Of a stretch of DNA of 64,000 bases, positions 1 through 12,715 are shown in pieces. Below the pieces are notes generated by a model. The model ran no database searches and was not told the DNA's origin. It saw nothing but the letters and a program-made list of their open reading frames with translations. The stretch is from Phaseolus vulgaris. Taxonomy: Eukaryota; Streptophyta; Magnoliopsida; Fabales; Fabaceae. Made by a program: the position numbers and the translations under genes. Each line of letters starts with the position of its first letter. The first letter of the stretch is position 1. The stretch spans positions 41,480,672 through 41,544,671 of the forward strand of contig NC_023759.2 of assembly GCF_000499845.2 (NCBI RefSeq), in the 5' to 3' direction.

Positions 1-820
1 CATAATAAAAATTTGTTGATGTACTGGCACAAACCGAACAAGTCACATTATTAGGTATTGACATGATACCGACAAATTGGTACAAACAGATCAAGTGATT
101 GACTGTATTGAAAAATAAATAAAAAATATGTGAAAAGTATGGTAATATTCTATAAATTAGTAACACTCCTCACTCTACAAATTAGAGGACTATTTCGAAA
201 CTATATATTAATATTATTTTATTAAAGATATGAATCAGATATAACTTATGAATAAAATAATTTATTATTAAACATTATAATTAAGCATTCTACGGAAGAG
301 TAAAATACTTTTTTTCTTAAGTTGTCATTTAAAAATAATATTTTTTAAAAGTAATAATTTCTATATTGAAATTGAAATTTTGATTTTAAATCTAAAATAA
401 AATTATATAATTAAAATATTTTATTCACTGTTTTAATTTTATAGAAATAAACATTCTATGTAAAACGAAAAAAAAAAAACTAAATTATCAGTCAATTAGA
501 AGTTATGAGATGATATAATTTAAAGAATAATAAATTTGTGCTGATTGATAATGTAGTTAAACATGACCCTTTCCTCTCTCGAAAACACACCACTTATTAA
601 CCTAGTCTGATAAAAAAAATGAAGAATGAGACAAAAAGGATAAAAATTTAAGCGCTGTAATAGCGTAGCGGAGGTTTTTGGGGGTTGCCGGCGAAACAAT
701 TCCTTAATTCTCCATGGATATGGTGCTCTGTTCTGCACCCATTATCTCTCTTTTCGTTCTTTATTATTTGGGTTATTTACGTGGGTTTTCAAACTTTCAA
801 ATTGATTATTGAAAACACAG
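1..820. other. AT-rich upstream region of the RUS4-like gene
   Basis: No convincing coding exon was found. The stretch 1-650 is very AT-rich. From about 650 the composition becomes more balanced, as expected for a 5' leader or first exon of the downstream gene. An ATG at 714 opens a short reading frame, but I could not splice it in frame to the exon at 821 with a good donor. It may hold the promoter and leader, and possibly an unrecognised first exon. Confidence 0.4.
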
Positions 821-3800
821 GAGAAGAAAGAGGGTGAAGCCTCCCTGTTGTGGTTCGAAACCTCGGACTCTGTTTGTAGCCGACACAAGTTTGAACCCGA
901 TGGTCGACTCTCCGTATGTCTCTCTTCAATGTCTCTTTTTTCGACTCTCCGTTTGTAACAAACATGTTATTTTCTAAACCCTCATAACTTGTATGCTTGG
1001 AATGTGGTCAACGTCAACTCACTTCAGATGTTGAAATTTATAATTTGATGTTAACACAAGTGGAAATGGTGTTGATTTCTTCCTGTTGTGTCAGCTCTTT
1101 GACTCTCAAATCTGTGATATGATATCTTATGTTTATGTAAGGAAGCAACGTATGTGTCGTGTTCTAAAATTGTTTGTGTTTGAATTTCAAAGTGTTTGTG
1201 TGACTTTCTTCACCCTAACGAGGGTTTTAGTTTCTTTGTAGGTTGTGATTGTTGATGATTCCAGGCCTTTCTACCAAAGGGTGGTGGGATCTTTCATGAA
1301 TAAATTTTTCCCCTCGGGATATCCATACAGGTTTATTTATTTTTCCTGAAAATATGTTATGGTTTATGGTGTAGAAACTAGGAAAGCTTGTTCAGTGATA
1401 GAGCTTTTCTGTGTTTCTCTTGCAGTGTGAATGAAGGCTATCTTAGATACACACAGTTTCGAGCTCTGCAACATGTTACCAGTGCAGCGCTATCGGTGCT
1501 ATCAACTCAGGTCTTCTTCCGGTAACACGAAAATTCAGTAAAGGATGTAATGGAAAATGTTATTTTCTTTGACATTGGAAAATCAAACTTGCTTTCTTGA
1601 CAACTGAAATATAGAGTACTCTTTATTCATTCTTAGTAATTTTAGTTAATTTAATTGTAATTATGTATTATGTAATCTTTTTCATGAATTGATTATCATG
1701 AAATAATTGAGTGGGTGTCCTTGGTCTCTATGCTTATTCTTCTGCAGTCCTTACTATTTGCTGCAGGGTTGCGGCCCACACCTGCACAAGCGACAGCTGT
1801 TAGTTGGGTAATTTGATATTAATTTCAAATTGATAATTTCTCAAATCAGCAATAACCGTGGAATGTGCTTGATATATGAACTGGATGTTTTGTGCGGGTT
1901 ATGACCAGATTTTGAAGGATGGAATGCAACATGTAGGAAAGTTGATCTGTAGCAATTGGGGTGCTAGAATGGATTCTGAACCTAAACGTTGGAGACTGCT
2001 AGGTTTGCATGTGGGCTGGTGCTTTTCTTCACCGCCTTCTCTCCTTGATATATTATGTTAGCTCTTAATTGCTAAGTTCTCAAGTTGTCTGACAACTAGC
2101 TTTACATTTTTTGCAGCTGATGTTCTCTATGATATAGGCATTGGCTTGGAAGTGCTTTCTCCATTATGCCCACATCTTTTTCTTGAAGTGGCAGGCTTAG
2201 GAAATTTTGCAAAGGTTTAAGTTTTTAAAAAATAATTACACATTTTGGTAGTGTTTGCAATATAAAGTTGGTTCACAGCTAATGGTTCATTCAACCCTAT
2301 GTTTGTCATGTTTGGGGTCTTTAGCATCCTATTCTAGATTATGAGTAAAAGTATCATTTGTTTTAGGCAACTTACTTCTCTTTCTGTTATTGTGGAGTCA
2401 ACAGGGGATGGCAGTTGTGGCAGCAAGAGCAACAAGATTGCCTATATATTCTTCATTTGCTAAAGAAGGAAATCTCAGCGACCTATTTGCTAAAGGAGAG
2501 GCTTTTTCAACTCTCTTTAATGTTATAGGAATTGGAGTTGGAATTCAATTAGCATCTACTATCTGTGCATCAATGCAGGGAAAGGTATAGAGCTTTTATT
2601 TTTTGTTCTTGGGCCTCGGTGTTCATTTAAATGTGGTTTCTTACTCTTGCAATTAATTTGTGCTAACAATATATGTAATGATGTTCTTGGACGTGGTTAT
2701 TACTGAAAGGCTTTAGAATTGAAATATTTATGCATTTTGTGAATTTTTTTGAAGTTGGTTACAATATTACATGCGATTTCAACACCTCTCGCCCGCATAA
2801 AATGTATGTCAATTTATATAGAAATGGGTAAGAGGGGACATAATTCACTTTTAGGAGAGATCTTCCATGAAGTTGGACTATTGATGAGCTTTCAAAAGAA
2901 CTCACGATTTAAGCTTCATGATTATATTCCAGCTAGCACCAACGTAAGGCTAAGTCTCCCTGTAATCTTCATGACAGTGCAAGTTTGTACTACTACTCGG
3001 TTTATTAATTCTTAGGCTCTGTAAAAAATATTAGGATAAATTATGCTTAATTGCAGTTTATTTTTTATCAAACCCCAAGGTTTCATTTTCCTTTTTTGGG
3101 ATAACCTGTAAAATAAACTGAAACTTCAATTCGAGGGGCTAGATTGAAAATTGTTGTTAAACTGCTCTGGTTAATATGTAATTTTTAACCAGAACTTATC
3201 GAATAAATAGTAATAGCCAGTGTTAAAGTTAACTGAAAATTTAATGTATGCAATTTAAACCAAAAGTTATAGCTGATGGCAAGATATGAATTAAATGTTA
3301 ATGGAGTCAAGGGCATGTAGGTCGTATACATTCTTTACTTGCAATTAGAACCATTACTCAAAATATGAAAGGAAACACTTTCTAGACATAAGTATTCATT
3401 TAGTTTATAGTTCCCAACAGATGGAATATGAAACTTTTTTGGTCAGTTGGTTGTGGTTTCACTATCCTTTCCATCTTGGTCGTATTTATTGCACTCAGAA
3501 TCATTACTCGGAATGTAAAAGGAAACAAGTATTGTTTCCTAGTTTACTTTATAGAGATATAATTGATCATGTTACATGTCTTAATGATAATATACTTGTG
3601 ATGTCTTACGATTCAAACTGATGAATTATGAGACAATTTTTGTCAGTTAGTTGCGGGTCCTCTCCTTTCAATTATACATTTATACAGTGTGTCTGAAGAA
3701 ATGAGAGCAACTCCTATCAATACCTTGAATCCACGAAGAACGGCAATGGTGGTGGATGATTTTCTCAAGGTCTAGTTTGAACTACTGAAGTAAATGAAAA

Positions 3801-4303
3801 CTTTTCCTGTCCATTATTTGTAACAAGAAAAAAGACTGAAATACTGTTCGCCTGTTTGATGAATTCCAATGCAGGCAGGAGTTGTTTCAAGCCCTTCTGA
3901 TCTAAGATATAGGGAAAATCTGCTGTTTAATCTGCAACTGAAAGAAGACACGGGAAATGTAAGAGTAGGGAAGGCTGTGCACAAGGCCATTAAGCCTTCC
4001 AGGCTTCTTGAATTAAAACAAGTGTTCCATGATGAGAAGTTTCTTTTAAACTTAGGGAATAAATGCATTGACATGGTATTGGAGCAAGATGCTAGTGGTG
4101 AAGATGCACTGAGAGGGTGGCTAGTTGCTGCATATGCTGCACAACTTGTGAGTTCCTCTCGTCATGAGCTCAGTGCTAGTGTTCTGCATGAGGCTTATGA
4201 GAAAATGAATGGTGTGTTTCCTATATTCTTGAAAGAATTACAGAACAAAGGGTGGTACACTGATCGGTTTTTGGATGGAACTGGGAGCCGTTTTGCATTA
4301 TAG
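821..4303 (+). CDS. RUS4: RUS4-like protein (ROOT UVB SENSITIVE family, DUF647), 5' end unresolved
   Basis: Nine exons read in frame with GT-AG borders: 821-913, 1242-1330, 1426-1510, 1748-1807, 1909-2002, 2117-2214, 2405-2584, 3647-3769 and 3875-4303. Together they give about 416 residues. The translation contains FMNKFFPSGYPYSVNEGYL, FAAGLRPTPAQATAVSWILKDG, FAKEGNLSDLFAKGEA and INTLNPRRTAMVV, and ends WYTDRFLDGTGSRFAL. This matches the RUS family, and the C-terminus is closest to Arabidopsis RUS4 as I remember it. RUS proteins carry the DUF647 domain and are usually organellar. RUS1/2 act in root UV-B sensing and vitamin B6 homeostasis; RUS4 has been linked to anther development. The N-terminal transit-peptide region expected from the family is not identifiable: the reading frame of the first exon closes at 803, and the exon appears to start after an AG at 819-820. 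No stop or frameshift was found from exon 1 to the end, so the gene is probably functional with an unannotated first exon. Confidence 0.85.
3341..3640 (+). repeat. degenerate ~150-bp direct duplication in intron 7 of the RUS4-like gene
   Basis: The segment starting at 3341 and the one starting at 3491 both contain a copy of ATTACTC followed by GAAAGGAAACA-like or AAAAGGAAACA-like sequence. A second similarity links 3421-3490 to 3622-3690, where GGTCAGTTGGTTGTGG resembles the true exon 8 start TGTCAGTTAGTTGCGGG. The upstream copy therefore looks like a decayed duplicate of the exon 8 acceptor and first codons. It lacks a clean continuation of the exon 8 reading frame. Confidence 0.55.
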
Positions 4304-5320
4304 TGCTCCTAAAAGTTCCATTTTGCACACCATCAAGTCACAAATTCATATTATAATTGTGCCAAATGTTTTATCTGGTCTATTTGATTTCAAACTTAGT
4401 AACACCTTATTTACTTGTTCATATTCTTTTTCAAACGGGAGAAATACTAAAGTTGTTCAAATGAGTATTGTTATATTTGTTAGTCAGTAAGGAAAAATGA
4501 TAGAACTTGAGAATTTTAATAGCTAGAAAGTAGTTTTTATTGCTCTTCGTACCTTTTCACCCATGTTATTATTAGTTCAACAATTAATTTGATGAAATAC
4601 TTTTAATTTAATAAATTTGCTTGACACCTTTTAAATAGTTAGTGGAAACAGACTGTTATGCTTGTGAAAACAACATTTTTGACCAATAACTCCATTAAAA
4701 GTGATCTAACTAATCACTTTTATTTCGCTAAACACAGACTTAATAATTGCTAACTGATTGGAGATTCTCATCGTTACTACTAGTTTGATATTTCAATTTT
4801 ATTAACGAATTTAAACATTGTTGTTGGGAAATCCCGTGTTTGTTTTTCTCTAGTTTGCACTGACTAATATTCTCAGATATTTTTTCAAGAGATTCTTCTC
4901 AAATGCTAATTAATAATCAGGTTTAGGGAAAACTTAGCATAAGGTTAGAAGATGCACACGCAAGATGGGGTAAAACTAAAGTAGTGACTACAATGACAAA
5001 AATTATTTAATTCCTACACATTCTAGCAAAATATATTTACAGTATTTTATTAATTATGACTTATAATTATGTTTTATTTTAATATTATATTTGGATATTG
5101 TTATGCTTTGTTTTTTTTTGTTATATTCGAGGGTTTTAATAATAAAATTTAAATTTATTTTACTGTTTAATCTCTACAAATAAAAAAATGATTATAAATA
5201 ATTTTTAATCATCAAATAATCTATAAATAATTTTTTATAAATTATAAATAATTTATTAAAAATGATTTATAAAAAAATTTATTGTCTGACATTTCTATAT
5301 GGTCTACTAAATCATCAAAA
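4304..5320. other. AT-rich 3' flank and intergenic DNA
   Basis: This holds the 3' untranslated region of the RUS4-like gene and then AT-rich DNA. I see no exon, structured RNA or complete transposon. Confidence 0.5.
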
Positions 5321-5324
5321 GGCT

Positions 5325-7795
5325 CCACCTAAACATGAACTTCTCATTTTCTTTCTCTAAATCTCTACACATCATAGTCATTTTAGTCTTATCAAATGCG
5401 ATGTCCCTTATAATAAAGCATCTAGCCTTCCCAGGCTCCAATCCTCACAACTTATACCTCTTCACACCTTCCATGTTTCAATGAAGATACATCTTTTAGT
5501 CCATGCTTCAAGTTTATCCTTTCTAACATGTGCAAATGTCAAGGTGTCAAACACCTTCAGATTCTCATATCTGCTAGCCTTCCATTCCAACTTCCATAAG
5601 AGTCTTGTAATTTGGAGTAGACGACGAACTCCTATTTATTGGGTAGATAACAGTATTTGCAATTTCTCCTCAAAAGGACTTAGTCAATCTAGCTCCCAGC
5701 AACATACTTCTATTTTGTTCATCCTCTTAACCATCCATTTTGTCGTGGTGTACCTGCAACCGTCTTATGTCTCTTTATATCTTCTACCCTGCAAAACTCA
5801 TTAAACTTCCCCTGAAACAAACTTCAATTCACTCTTTAAACACTTTTAGTTTGGTCTTCTATTGATTACTCACCATGTGCTACTCCTTAAACCTGTAAAA
5901 AGTCCCAGTCTTACTTTTCAAGATATAGATTCACACTCTCCTTGAGTAATAGTCTATGATGGTGGTGAGAAAATAAGACCATCCACCATGAGTTTGAGCT
6001 CGTGTTGGATACCATAGGTCTACCTAGGCATACTCAAAGGGTTTATTAAACATATACTTATCAATCTCAAACTTCAATTTATGAGACTTTCTCAATACTT
6101 AGTGATCACAAAACTCCAATCCCTCCATCTTATCACCTCATAATAAGTTATGCTTCTCCAACTCCACCAAACCCTTGATGTGTCTCAATCTCAGATGCAA
6201 CAACTTCGCCTTATCCTACATTGTTTGACTGTGCATAAACGTATGCCCAATCACTGTTGAATCATATAAGATACACATACCATTCTTTTTCTCCCTTCTA
6301 GCAATTATAGACACTCCTATTATAATCTTTGTCACACCTTGTTCAATCTTGTTTGTTAAACTAATCTGATCAAACATATTGGTTGACAAAAGATTCATTT
6401 TGAGATCTATTGAACATACCTCATGTTGTGCAACATCTCTTGATTATCAAACATATTTAATCTGATAGACTTCATCCTTACACCATACATGTTTTGTTGT
6501 TCCCAAGAAGGACTACTCCATTTTCTTTCAATTCCAAGATCTCAAAGAATTTTTTCACTGGATACATATGATAAGTGTTTCCTAAGTCAATTGACCTAGC
6601 TCCTTTGTGTATCAGACGTAGACACCATCAACAACTTGGTAGGCTCGTAGCTATTAAACGTTACAACAACATTAGCAAATTCCTTCTTGAAATGAGATTT
6701 TTTGCCTTTTTCATTTCTCTTCTTTTTGTGGATTACTCAACTTGGAGTAACATTCTTGTGGCAATTGTAGCACTCAACTTCTACCAGAGTGTCTGACGAG
6801 TATTGTTTTAACTTCTTTCCTTTAAACTTTTTTTCTTTCTTTTTCTTCAACTTTGACACATTCAGACTCAACTCATTATCCTCTCTCTTAGACTCTTGAA
6901 ATTTCTAAAGCTCTTTAGTCCTTATTGAGGTTTGAACTTCCTCAAGAATAATGGTCTACTCCTTGTTGAACAACAAAGCATTTTTAAAATGTTTATACGT
7001 CTTAGACAAGGTGTTAAGAATAAGTAAAACATTATCCTCATCCTCAAGCTTCTCCTCAATGTTCTCCGGGCCGTCCAAAATCTTGTTGAAATCCATTAGC
7101 TGCTCCACCATCGTTCTTAACTCAATCATCCTTAATGAATAAAATTGTTCCTTCAAACATAGTATGTATGCCAAAGACTTAGTCATTATCCTCTCTCTTA
7201 GACTCTTGAAATTTCTAAAGCTCTTTAGTCCTTTTGAGGTTTGAACTTCCTCAAGAATAATGGTCTACTCCTTCCTGAACAACAAAGCATTTTTAAAATG
7301 TTTATACGTCTTAGACAAGGTGTTAAGAATAAGTAAAACATTATCCTCATCCTCAAGCTTCACCTCAATGTTCTCCGGGTCCAAAATCTTGTTGAAATCC
7401 ATTAGCTGCTCCACCATCGTTCTTAACTCAATCATCCTGAATGAATAAAATTGTTCCTTCAAACATAGTATGTATGTCAAAGACTTAGTCATATACAATG
7501 ACTCAAGTTTCACCCACATTAACACAATGATTTTCTCTTTAGTAACCACCTTCAGTGTTATCACCTATACCGCTCCTGACTTTGTTGATCATGTCAGTTT
7601 GCTTCTTTTGAGACATAGACATTGACATGTTCGCCTCAACCTTCAGAGCCTCAACACAACCTTCCTGTATAAAGATGACCCCTATCTTAATTCTTCACAA
7701 TCCAAAGTTATTCTTCCTGAAAAACTTCTCGATGTCAAATTTAGTGGTCATGTCTTCAACTTCTTAACTTTCTTTTTCTTGTTCCCATAGACGAC
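5325..7795 (-). mobile_element. decayed Ty1/copia retrotransposon, gag through integrase
   Basis: On the minus strand, going from high to low coordinates, copia domains appear in order but are broken by stops and frameshifts. A gag (UBN2-like) segment with EQLMDFNKIL and LILNTLSKTYKHFKNALLF lies at 6956-7564. A zinc-knuckle remnant, VECYNCHKN, lies near 6760-6800. A GAG-pre-integrase and integrase region lies at about 6250-5800, with a LWYPTRAQTHGGWSYFLT stretch. The integrase C-terminal motif CTPRQNGW lies near 5740, followed by a NTVIYPINRSSSS stretch near 5630. Reverse transcriptase and RNase H are absent, so the element is truncated at its 3' side. The gag part contains a 310-bp tandem duplication. 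Non-functional. Confidence 0.85.
6871..7487. repeat. 310-bp tandem duplication inside the copia gag remnant
   Basis: Copy 1 (6871-7180) and copy 2 (7181-7487) are almost identical over their length. Both begin around TCATTATCCTCTCTC and end in AAAGACTTAGTCAT. They differ by a few substitutions and small indels, for example CTTATTGAGG against CTTTTGAGG. The high identity compared with the decay of the rest of the element suggests the duplication is younger than the element's death. Confidence 0.9.
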
Positions 7796-7801
7796 GCTAA
7801 T

Positions 7802-8100
7802 TGTTGAGTTCTCAACAATAATAAACAAGAAACACACAAAAAAGATTGAAAGAAAATACTTTATTAACACTAAAAACTTCTATACATAGAGAGTTTATCA
7901 CAATATCGTGTAAGCCTATAACGACCTCTATATATAAAGTTTAAGTTAAAGGAACAACAGAAAAATCGTTAAAAAAAAACATTAACAAGATGCACTATAT
8001 AATCTAACTAGTCTTAATACTACTACCAAATGATTTATAATAAATAATCTAATTATTCGACTGAGCTTTCTAAGTTTCTTATACAAAATTTAGAGTCATC
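7802..8100 (-). mobile_element. putative 5' LTR of the copia remnant
   Basis: Immediately upstream of gag (in element orientation) the sequence reads AACTCAACAATTAGCGTC. This fits an LTR ending in CA just before a primer-binding-site-like stretch. A TATA-like box on the minus strand (about 7928-7938) fits an LTR promoter in this orientation. The distal border was not located and no second LTR was found. Confidence 0.4.
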
Positions 8101-10140
8101 AAACACTATATAAACCAAAATTCACGTTATTTATGTAATGAGATATAAAAGAGATGTACAACCCAAGAGAGTTCAAGATTTTGTAGACATTCATTAATGA
8201 TACAACAAATAATGATTGAGATAATTCACAAAAGTAAAATCACTATATCATACCCTTCACTTTTTAATTTAAATAATTACAAGTTTCTTCTTTAGATTAA
8301 ATTTTCTGTATTATTTTATATTTTAAAGTCGACATAAATTTTGCTACTTTAAAGCAATCCATTCCACTTTTTTGCAGCTTTGTATAAAATATAAGAGGCA
8401 GGTTTACCCAAACGAAGAAAAGTAGGAATACTGAATCAAAATTTGGTCCAAGTACATTTAACTAGCAAGGAAAAAGGTTTTTTCAAACATCATATTAACA
8501 TAATTGTTAGTTGAACAATATTAGAATTATCGAAATTCGTACTTTGCTTAGAAGTCAAGTTAAAAGTTTTTCCTTTAAAAGAAAAAGTTTAAAAACTCAC
8601 TTTTCAATAATCAAAACAGTCAAAAGTAGGGTTCAAATAATTTGATTGTGAGACGTCTTCATCTTCTCATAGAGTAATTAGGTATACATGTTTATTTAAC
8701 TTATAAGATGTCATCGTAGTGGAGTTGGACTTGTTATGCATACTAAACATATTGAAATCATTTTATCATATTTTTCATGGATATCACGAAATCATTATCC
8801 ACAGCTTTAAAGATATCATGTGGGATATCATCCTTTTGTTTTATATTAATTTATATTGGGAAATGAACATTTAAAATAATAAAAATATAGAAAGTGTATT
8901 AACTGAAACTTATTTTTATCGTGAGAAATAATTTTTTAGAAATATAGACAGTTATTTGTAGCCTCCATAATTGTTAAATAATTTAAAATTACGTACTCAG
9001 ATTGCATATAAGTAAGAACATTACAAAACTAATATGTTGCGAGATTTTTAAAAACCCTAAGCAGTCATCACATCTCTTAATTATATGTCAGTTTATGTTT
9101 TGGACCCTCTGTATTCACAATTTGAATATAATAAATGCATTTCATTCAAAATATTTTTCTTTTATCTTAGATGTAAATCAACATTTAACTTTATTGGACA
9201 CGAAATCAAACCACATATTATATTTATGTTAGAAATAAGAAATTTATAAACATTATTAATGGTTACGGCTAAAATTTAAGTGTGTATGTAAATGAAAATA
9301 AAGTTATGTATTGTGTAATTCTTGATATGAAAATGTATTGAAAAACTTAGAAATGAGAACATATCAACTACTTGTACTTAATATATATTACACAACAATA
9401 AAACTTCAAACTTCAAGTTCCTTAACAAATATATACATAGAATATAAAGCAAAAATAAATATTTAATTAACTTTGTATATTTCTACTTCAATCACCTGCA
9501 ATATTATTTATTTTTATATTATATATTTACAAATATACATATAATATATATATATACATATATAAAAGTGAACTAATTAAAGAAAAAATAAATTATGATA
9601 TGCATAGCAAATATATATATCAATCTTATTATTCTATCAGCACATCACATGCCATAAATTACGAATGAATTATTGTCAATAAGATGTAGAAATTTTCAAT
9701 CACATTTTAATGAAGTAATGTAAGTTGTCACAATTAATTTTTGGCAGAAAACTTATATTAAACATGTCTAACAAAAAATACACATAATTTTCATAACCTG
9801 ACACATCAATTTCTTTTATCTAATCACCACTTGATGTCTTAATCTACTTGATAAGATAATCACTTAAATATAAGATATTTTGAGTTAGCTGTTTTCTAGT
9901 TTGTTTCAACAAATTATTAGATCCTATTTATTGTGTCTGATGGAATATAATAAATGCAACCTAAAATCTTGATTGAAATTTTTTTTAATAAATATGATTT
10001 TAAAATAAGTTATTTCATAATGAATTTTCTTTCCTAGGTTATTACTGACGATGACGAAGAGAACATACAATGAAAATAGGAAAAGAAGAAAGGACACATC
10101 AATTTAAAATAGTTTGTTTATCACAAAAAACTACATCCAG
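8100..10140. other. AT-rich intergenic DNA without recognisable genes
   Basis: Only short frames, poly(A/T) runs and a small AT microsatellite near 9537-9565 were seen. Nothing supports a gene. Confidence 0.5.
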
Positions 10141-10189
10141 TTCTCAATCAATAGATTGAGTTTCACTGGGCAAACAAATGTTGTGAAAT

Positions 10190-10525
10190 ACATTTGGAGT
10201 ATTCTTTAGCTCATAGTCATTCTTGGTTAATCCCTTGAATAATTTTTACATAAGTCACTCTTGGCTTAATTAAGTATTATTATTTTTTATCCTAGTCACT
10301 CTTGGTTGATCACATTATAGAGTATTCTTTCCCAAGTCACTCTTGGCTCGTGACTAAATTGGGTATTTTTTTTATTGAGTCACTCTTGACTAATTTGAGT
10401 ATTCTTTACCAAGTCACTCCTAGCTAAACCGAATATTCTTTGGATACTTAACCACTTCTGGATACTCCCTTGAGTATCTTTTAGTAACTCACTCTTGACG
10501 TAACGAGTATTGTTTACCAAACAAC
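10190..10525. repeat. degenerate tandem field of a ~40-bp unit
   Basis: About seven or eight irregular units alternate GAGTATTCTTT-like and AGTCACTCTTGGCT-like blocks at spacings of roughly 35-45 bp. Examples are AAGTCACTCTTGGC near 10250, CTAGTCACTCTTGG near 10303 and CAAGTCACTCTTGGC near 10333. The units are diverged and indel-rich, so this is an old minisatellite. Its origin is not recognised. Confidence 0.7.
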
Positions 10526-11255
10526 CACTCCCACTACTAGCTAAGGTATGAAGGTCAAGTATTTACATGATCATTAGATTATAGAGTTTGTCTACTAGGG
10601 AGTGTTTATATCTCTAGACAAATACAAGGTTCATATAATTGAATAAGCTTACTAAGGATAAATTGTGTCTTTCAACGTATACAAGGATAAACACTCACTC
10701 CTAAGTAGTTATTTGAACACTCGCAATGTTCTCCATTAAGCTTTTATGGATCTAAGGATATGACAAATTCTCTATTTTTAGCATGAAGATCTCTATTTGA
10801 ACCTTTGTAAAGGTACAAGAGATTTTAACATCATTTTGACACAATGCAACATTTACTCTCTTATTCTTAATCTTGATGAAAGACTTTATATGGTATTAAT
10901 TATACATCTAATCAATATCTTTTGATTATAAAATTCAAGGTGTTCAAATGGTTATCATATAATTTTTAATTATCATTATTGTTAATAAAAGATTAAAAAT
11001 ATATTTAAATTTTAAAGGGACAATTTACCCACAAAATTAATTATGAAAATGATTTGGTAATTAGTTTTGATCAATTAGAAGATTTATAGGATTTTTAGAA
11101 ATAGTAGATAAGTCAATTAACAAATGGATAACTTTAGTTAGATTATTTTCTTTCTGTAAATAGATAATAAATTTTGTTTATTAATAGAGTAGATTAATGA
11201 ATGATAAATGAATTGTTTTGAAAAAGTTCTTGTGTATGAACACAAAAATTTGGTC
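10525..11255. other. intergenic DNA, nothing recognised
   Basis: AT-rich sequence with no frame, repeat or RNA that I could support. Confidence 0.4.
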
Positions 11256-11259
11256 TTTA

Positions 11260-11590
11260 AAGATGGCCAAAACTTGGTAATAGGAGTTTTAAGCTAAATA
11301 GTGATGGTAATAAAGTAGAGGTTAGGTAATTAAGGAGGTGAATGGTGAAGGGATTTGTAGTTATATGTGGAATGTCCTTGTCGACATTCTTCTTCAAGGT
11401 TGATTCTTCAATAATAATGTTGTTCAACTAATATTGTACAAATGAGCATGAAGAGGTTGACTCTATGCTCCTATTGACCAATTCCTCAAATTATGACGCT
11501 TACTTTTCTGTCACTTATCAAAGTGTGGACAAACTTGCTAAACAAGGTTTAAACATTATCCATGCTAAATGAATGTGATGGTTTCGTTAT
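11260..11590 (+). pseudogene. possible LINE RNase H remnant
   Basis: Translated pieces resemble the RNase H tail of plant L1-type elements. FKLNSDGN lies near 11290, a VDSMLLL stretch near 11460, and VTYQSVDKLAKQGLN near 11515-11560; the last resembles the terminal ADxLAKxG motif. Frames are interrupted. It is too short and diverged to join to the full LINE nearby. Confidence 0.4.
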
Positions 11591-12347
11591 ATATAATAAA
11601 AATTCAGTTATGCTATATTTCTCCCCTTTTTGGCTAAGATTAATAATAATAATAATATTAAATAATTTGTAAGAAAAGTGTTACAAAATGTCCAACATCT
11701 TAAAAACAGAAAAATAAATTTATTTAAAAAATTAGAGAAATTTTTAGAAAATAAAAATGCAAATTTTTTGAATTGTTTTTACCTAACTAGTTGATATATC
11801 AATGGTTTCTTTGACGAAACTAATTGATGGTTGATAAATTAACTCTCATAAATTAACTACTAGTTTATAGGTTTTAAGGTGAAAAGTTAAATTATTGGAT
11901 TAAAAATATTTAACTAATAAAATAATTGGTAAATGTAAAATAACGTAAAATAATATAACTACGTAAATTTATTATATATATATATATATTTGGGGTGAAA
12001 TTTGTGTTTTTAGATAAAAAAAATATTATTATATAATTATAATTTTTGTTTTTAAAAAATAATTATTTTTTATTAAATTTTTTATTGCTTTTATTTAATC
12101 TTTAAAATTTTATAGTTTTTCTGTATTAGGAGAAGTTATTTTATTTAAAATGAGTCGATTTGTTGGGTATTAATAATTTTTTTTAAAAAATAAAATTTAA
12201 ATTCTTAATTTCTTAATTTAAACTACTATTACACTAAATTTTATTTTATTTTTTAATTTTCACATAATATCGTATAATAAAAAAATAGTTACTTTGACTT
12301 ATAATTTTTTTTTTTAATTTGAACTACATAAAAAATTAAGAAATATA
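11590..12347. other. AT-rich intergenic DNA
   Basis: Low-complexity AT-rich sequence including a TA run near 11975-11990. No gene seen. Confidence 0.4.
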
Positions 12348-12715
12348 CACTACAAGAGAATTATGAAATAAAAATCAATTTTTAGAGACCAAAATAATTA
12401 GTTACAATAGTAACTAAATTAGAGATCATTTTAGAAACTAAAAAAAATTGGTTTCTAAATTAGCTTGTATTATTGTTAAATAGTTTCTAAATTGGTATCT
12501 AATTAGCAACCAAAGTTTTTGTTAGCAAATTTAGAAACTAAATAATTGGTAGTTAAAAATTTGATTGCTAATTAGATACTAATTTAGAAACTATTTAACA
12601 ATAATAGAAACCAATTTTTTTTTAGTTTATAAAATAGTATCTAATTTAGTCAATATTGCAACTAATTATTTTGGTCTTTAAAATTTGGTTTTTATTTTAT
12701 GATCTTTTTGTAGTG
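12348..12715. mobile_element. palindromic MITE with CACTACAA termini (copy A)
   Basis: The ends are inverted copies: CACTACAAGAGAATTATG on the left, and on the right the reverse complement of CACTACAAAAAGATCATA. Homology between the arms continues inward over most of the 368 bp, so a transcript could form one long hairpin. ATA flanks both ends (12345-12347 and 12716-12718), a 3-bp duplication as made by CACTA-type transposases. No coding capacity. It is the clearest member of a family repeated about ten times in this window. Confidence 0.85.

Noticed and set aside
853..866. GGTTCGAAACC as a tRNA B-box
   Set aside because: It lies in the first recognised RUS4 exon and no tRNA fold or A-box is found around it.
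2749..3015. 88-codon frame in RUS4 intron 7 as an extra exon
   Set aside because: Exon 7 joins exon 8 in frame and the family sequence is continuous without it.
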